Source: JAMOBE01 sp039908285
Lineage (GTDB): Bacteria > Pseudomonadota > Alphaproteobacteria > Rhodospirillales > Rhodospirillaceae
Reading direction: 5' to 3'
Assembly: GCA_039908285.1 (NCBI GenBank)
Contig: JAMOBE010000143.1
Span: 1-6,610 of the forward strand
Length of the DNA stretch: 6,610 nt
Shown here: one piece after another, positions 5,900 to 6,610 of the stretch
Position numbering within the stretch: position 1 is the first letter of the stretch
Layout of the letters: every line of letters starts with the position of its first letter
Notes under the pieces: model-generated
The model's input: only the letters and a program-made list of their open reading frames with translations
Databases searched by the model: none
Told to the model about the DNA's origin: nothing
Made by a program: the position numbers and the translations under genes

Positions 5900-5928
5900 A
5901 TCATGGTCACCAGTTTCCACGAAGTCCA
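5900..5928 (-). promoter_or_regulatory. Candidate sigma-70-like promoter for the 72-residue gene
   Basis: On the minus strand TGGACT (5928-5923) and CATGAT (5905-5900) are 17 bp apart and each match 4 of 6 consensus bases. Transcription would start about 20 bp before the ATG at 5871, leaving room for its ribosome binding site. The site overlaps the first codons of the DUF2460 gene. Matches are weak and alphaproteobacterial promoters vary. Confidence 0.22.
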
Positions 5929-6610
5929 GTTCCCGCCTGACATTGCCTATGGCGCGTCGGGCGGGCCGGAGTATGCGACCGATGTGGTGGTCGTCGAATC
6001 GGGCCACGAGCAGCGCAACGTCCGCTGGGCGGAGGCGCGGGGGAAGTGGGACGTGGCGTCGGGGGTGAAGAACCGCGCGCATATGGACGCGCTGATCGCC
6101 TTCTTCCGCGCGCGCAAGGGCCGGGCCCATGGGTTCCGGTTCAAGGACTGGTCCGACTACCAGGCATCGAACCAAATGATCGGCACCGGGGACGGAGCCT
6201 CGGTCACGTTCCAGCTGGCGAAGGTCTACCAGAGCGGCGGCATCACCGAAACCCGCACCATCACCAAGCCGGTGGCCGGCACGGTGACGGTGATGATCGT
6301 CGGGATCGCGCAGACCAGCCGCTGGGCGGTGGACACGACGACCGGCCTCGTCACCTTCTCGGCCAACGTCAGCCGGCTCATCGCCGGGATCAGCAATGCG
6401 AGTCCGTGCGTCGTCACCACCACGGTGGGTCATGGCCTATCGACGGGAGACTCCGTCCACCTGTCGGGCATCCAGGGCATGACCCAGCTCAACGGGCGGC
6501 GGTTCGTGATCACCCGGATCAACAGCACCTCGTTCAGCTTGAATGGTGTCGATGCCACCGGCTATGGCGCGTGGACCACTGGTGGCGCCGTCAACACGAT
6601 CCCGCAGGCG
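5903..6610 (+). CDS. DUF2460/TIGR02217-type phage tail protein with an inserted FCCH-like domain (3' end outside window)
   Basis: The ATG at 5903 follows GGAGGG (5887-5892) at a 10-nt spacing, and 236 codons are visible to the right edge. The opening FHEVQFPPDIAYGASGGPEY (5-24), the ...RNVRWAEARGKWDV stretch (39-51) and LIAFFRARKGRAHGFRFKDW (64-83) match the DUF2460 family. Members lie just after the tape-measure gene in gene transfer agents and siphoviruses of alphaproteobacteria and probably form part of the distal tail or baseplate. After VDTTTGLVTFS (142-152), where the family normally goes to its last strands, a module of about 70 residues appears (161-232): GHGLSTGDSVHLSG, GMTQLNGRRFVI, STSFSLNGVD, GYGAWTTGGAV. 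This matches the beta-barrel repeat often labelled ubiquitin-activating E1 FCCH-like in phage tail proteins, possibly a host-surface or decoration module. Family assignment is confident; the insert assignment is by motif. Confidence 0.88.
   Translation, partial: MVTSFHEVQFPPDIAYGASGGPEYATDVVVVESGHEQRNVRWAEARGKWDVASGVKNRAHMDALIAFFRARKGRAHGFRFKDWSDYQASNQMIGTGDGASVTFQLAKVYQSGGITETRTITKPVAGTVTVMIVGIAQTSRWAVDTTTGLVTFSANVSRLIAGISNASPCVVTTTVGHGLSTGDSVHLSGIQGMTQLNGRRFVITRINSTSFSLNGVDATGYGAWTTGGAVNTIPQA

Larger units (their letters stand above)
1086..5902. other. Accessory (cargo) region inserted between two phage tail genes
   Basis: The tape-measure and DUF2460 genes flanking this stretch are usually adjacent and co-oriented in alphaproteobacterial phages. 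Here they are about 4.8 kb apart, and the non-transposon genes between them run on the opposite strand. The intervening DNA is less GC-rich, with more A/T at third codon positions. Both tail genes look intact at their cargo-facing ends. I found no convincing direct repeat at the two boundaries that would mark site-specific integration, and no integrase. The limits given are simply the ends of the two tail genes. The interpretation as a cargo (moron) locus is inference from layout. Confidence 0.6.

Noticed and set aside
5840..6433. 197-codon minus-strand ORF opposite the DUF2460 gene
   Set aside because: It is a shadow of a real high-GC gene: the product is a run of Arg, Asp, His and Gly with no recognisable motif, and the plus-strand frame has clear family matches.
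1..6610. tRNA, rRNA, CRISPR array, tandem repeats or attachment-site direct repeats
   Set aside because: I looked for cloverleaf arms, regularly spaced repeats and matching repeats at the cargo edges and saw none by eye.

Overview
The window looks like part of an integrated, lambda-like tailed phage (siphovirus type) in a high-GC alphaproteobacterium. The evidence is the C-terminal end of a tape-measure protein at the left edge and the start of a DUF2460/TIGR02217-type tail protein at the right edge. In alphaproteobacterial prophages and gene transfer agents these two genes normally lie next to each other on the same strand. Both ends look healthy here: the tape-measure protein ends naturally, and the DUF2460 gene has a good ribosome binding site and a canonical N-terminus. 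The host assignment is inference from gene content and codon usage, not from a marker gene.

Between the two tail genes sit about 4.8 kb of accessory DNA (roughly 1086-5902), read mostly on the opposite strand and visibly less GC-rich than the tail genes. Reading right to left on the minus strand it holds: a 72-residue small protein (5871-5653); a gap of about 300 bp with only weak ORFs; an unrecognised helical, charged protein of 180-190 residues (gene A, 5348-4776); a 171-residue PD-(D/E)XK nuclease-like protein (gene B, 3286-2771); and a 464-residue protein with an N-terminal TIR-like, probably NAD-consuming domain and an unassigned C-terminal half (gene C, 2659-1265). A 50-codon ORF (2783-2631) bridges the junction between B and C.

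Genes A and B are separated by a complete IS630-family element (3349-4776). It has imperfect terminal inverted repeats of about 30 bp, a TA target duplication, and a transposase on the plus strand split by a +1 frameshift at a run of five A. Removing the element in silico rejoins A and B with about 59 bp between them, so A-B-C probably formed one operon. The insertion went into the CTAG that contains gene A's own TAG stop codon and regenerated that stop exactly.

The best candidate for an undescribed system is this A-B-C cassette: unknown helical protein, PD-(D/E)XK nuclease and TIR-domain effector, carried against the direction of the late genes inside a prophage tail module. That is the layout expected of a prophage-borne anti-phage (superinfection exclusion or abortive infection) cargo. 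The defence role is inference from domain types and location; nothing in the sequence proves activity.
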